A stretch of DNA of 9,088 bases. Origin: CAZTZL01 sp964617625 (GTDB taxonomy: Bacteria; Zhuqueibacterota; QNDG01; DSAB01). The position numbers were made by a program, and so were the translations under genes. The DNA lies in contig CAZTZL010000107.1 of the NCBI GenBank assembly GCA_964617625.1, positions 1 through 9,088 of the forward strand, written 5' to 3'. The notes beneath the pieces are model-generated. The model saw only the letters and a list, made by a program, of their open reading frames with translations. It made no database searches and was not told the DNA's origin. This document shows positions 7,992-9,088 of this stretch, in pieces. Positions within the stretch are counted from its first letter, which is position 1. Every line of letters starts with the position of its first letter.

Positions 7992-8034
7992 AAACCGTCA
8001 TTCCTTGCTAGTCACGGGAAGTCGGTTTTTATTT
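7992..8034 (+). terminator. Terminator-like stem-loop downstream of the deacetylase cluster
   Basis: AAACCG (7992-7997) pairs with CGGTTT (8023-8028), and inside it TTCC (8001-8004) pairs with GGAA (8017-8020) around a 12-base loop, with a small internal bulge. The T-rich run TTTTTATTT follows directly (8026-8034). This is a plausible intrinsic terminator for the rightward cluster, although it lies 183 bases after the deacetylase stop. Confidence 0.5.
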
Positions 8035-8051
8035 CGATAACAATTCATACG

Positions 8052-8092
8052 GCAGAAGAGTCTCTGCAGGAATTGAATTATTTTATTCAATT
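8052..8092. repeat. Two adjacent stem-loops
   Basis: GCAGA (8052-8056) pairs with TCTGC (8063-8067) around six bases. Three bases later AATTGAAT (8071-8078) pairs perfectly with ATTCAATT (8085-8092) around TATTTT. The second is an 8-bp palindrome and could be a binding site or an A+T-rich RNA hairpin. Together with the terminator-like hairpin they make three consecutive foldable elements upstream of the SGNH pseudogene. No known RNA family is recognised. Confidence 0.35.
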
Positions 8093-8127
8093 TATGAAAA
8101 TGGAAATCAAATTGCATTTTCGCAGAC

Positions 8128-8560
8128 TTGTATATCCAGGTATTCGTGATGTTTAATCAAAAAGAATCAGGATATCCCACCATGTTCGAAAAAATGAGTA
8201 TGCAGAAAATCTCCACTTACAAGCGTTTCCCGTCTTTCTGTCATTCGTTCGCTGCATATGGAAGGATGTTCGATGATGCCCGCGCTGAGGGTATTTTTCT
8301 TTATGGAGCGACAATACTTCCTTTCGGTGGTTGCACGTTTTACTATACAGACTATCGTGAAGCAGCACGGCAGACAGTCAATGAATGGATTCGGAATAGC
8401 GGCCGCTTTGACGGCGTTATTGATTTTGATATTGCAATGCGTAATCCTGCGGATACATTGAGCCTTTTACTTGCAGCGGATTCAGCCGATCTACCTTCAT
8501 CCCAATGCGATAGGCCGCCAGATGATAGGGGATGTGGTTGATCTGGCACTTTTTGAATGA
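8128..8560 (+). pseudogene. Decayed C-terminal fragment of an SGNH/GDSL hydrolase
   Basis: An open frame from 8128 becomes recognisable at about 8248 and reads FAAYGRMFDDARAEG, LYGATILPFGG, YYTDYREAARQTVNEWIR and FDGVIDFDIAMRNPAD. These are hallmark stretches of the C-terminal half of SGNH hydrolases that typically continue with D-x-x-H-P-N. Here the frame is lost at about 8491: after DSAD (gat at 8488-8490) one extra base shifts reading, and the frame starting at 8492 continues YLHPNAIGRQMIGDVVDLALFE to a TGA at 8558-8560. So the catalytic His codon (8498-8500) is out of frame with the rest, and without the shift the product would stop at 8541. The N-terminal half with the nucleophile serine and the GxND block is also missing; bases 8035-8245 show no trace of it. 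A sequencing error could explain the frameshift but not the missing N-terminus. Confidence 0.8.
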
Positions 8561-9050
8561 GGCGAAAACTGCCCACACTATTCAAGATACATTTTGTGTA
8601 CAGAAGTTGGCTGGGCACAGACGATATTGATATTTAAAAGAAGTGAAGAATAATGCTGTTGTTCAAGTAGATGTCCATCAGTAATTTTCCGGATAATGGG
8701 AGAAAATGTGATCATCGCACAATTTAAGCGGCGGCTTTTGCCGGATATACGCGGCATCGGGTGAATTAAAAACATGGGCCTGTGTAGCACATGTTCCTTA
8801 TATTGCCTGACATTTTGCTGAGCATGACACTAATGCACCTCAGGATTTGTGTTTGGGACGGGAAATCCTAAAATCAAGCACTTGGACAACTGCTTTTTAT
8901 TAATGTCTGAGAATATTGTGTCAGGGAAAAATTTTAATCATATAAAACTCAAAAAATACAGAAGTCCCCATAAGTGAAAAATAACACTATATAGAAGAAT
9001 ACCCAACAATAATCGAACACATGTCCTGATAAAATAGAAACACAAATCAC
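8561..9050. other. Long intergenic region without a recognisable gene
   Basis: All frames are short and none shows a motif I recognise. An imperfect hairpin lies at 8818-8843 (CTGAGCAT paired with ATGC and TCAG, three-base bulge), and the 7-base pair CCTGACA (8806-8812) and TGTCAGG (8919-8925) are inverted across about 106 bases. The last 150 bases are A+T-rich and should contain the promoter of the gene starting at 9051, but no clear boxes were found. Confidence 0.5.
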
Positions 9051-9088
9051 ATGAAGAGAATTGTTTTGCTTGTCGAAACTTCACGCGA
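9051..9088 (+). CDS. Start of a probable XylR-like AraC-family regulator (cut by window)
   Basis: Only 12 complete codons are present, reading MKRIVLLVETSR. This matches the N-terminal strand of XylR-type regulators, which often begin with a phrase like VALLIETSRxYGRGLLRGI and combine a periplasmic-binding-protein-like sugar sensor with a C-terminal AraC helix-turn-helix. An in-frame stop at 9030-9032 and no other start codon in between make ATG 9051 the likely start, although no good ribosome binding site precedes it. If correct, it would be a sugar-responsive activator or repressor of nearby carbohydrate genes. Twelve residues are little evidence, so the call is tentative. Confidence 0.5.
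   Translation, partial: MKRIVLLVETSR

Noticed and set aside
8806..8925. CCTGACA/TGTCAGG inverted pair as possible mobile element ends
   Set aside because: Seven bases is short, no target-site duplication is visible, and no transposase remnant lies between the copies.

Overview
The window looks like a chromosomal segment from a bacterium of the FCB (Fibrobacteres-Chlorobi-Bacteroidetes) superphylum. Two secreted proteins end in a type IX secretion-like C-terminal sorting domain of the 'QNYPNPFNP...SSGxYFYxL' type. This wording is commoner in Calditrichota, KSB1, Ignavibacteria or Marinimicrobia-like lineages than in core Bacteroidetes. One intergenic region also carries a match to the Bacteroidetes-type promoter (TTTG-N19-TAnnTTTG). 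The exact phylum is inferred, not shown.

Left part, minus strand (1-2358): a two-gene unit read leftwards. First is a polytopic membrane protein resembling GT-C glycosyltransferases (2358-724). It is followed after one base by a GNAT acetyltransferase with a C-terminal YoaP-like domain (722 to beyond the window edge). The stop/start arrangement suggests translational coupling.

A 392-bp divergent intergenic region (2359-2750) carries the candidate promoter for the rightward genes, two small inverted repeats in the presumed leader, and a strong AGGAGG that fixes a GTG start at 2751.

Centre, plus strand (2751-7809): three exported carbohydrate-active enzymes in a row with gaps of 100 and 66 bp. 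They are an SGNH/GDSL esterase with a CBM32-like module and sorting tail, a sialate O-acetylesterase family protein (SASA) with an internal beta-galactosidase-like jelly roll, and a NodB-type polysaccharide deacetylase with sorting tail. They represent three unrelated or distantly related deacylation families, so the cluster probably removes O- and/or N-acetyl groups from an external polysaccharide or glycan. The first and third would be secreted through the outer membrane; the second has only a signal peptide.

Right part (7810-9088): mostly non-coding. It holds a terminator-like stem-loop, two further adjacent stem-loops, the decayed C-terminal fragment of another SGNH hydrolase (5'-truncated, with a frameshift just before the catalytic D-x-x-H-P-N region), about 490 bp with no recognisable gene, and, at the very edge, the first 12 codons of what is probably a XylR-like AraC-family regulator. 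The XylR resemblance would suit a sugar-utilisation locus. I see no tRNA, rRNA, CRISPR array or intact mobile element, and no clearly novel system; the most notable items are the three-family deacylase cluster and the SGNH pseudogene.
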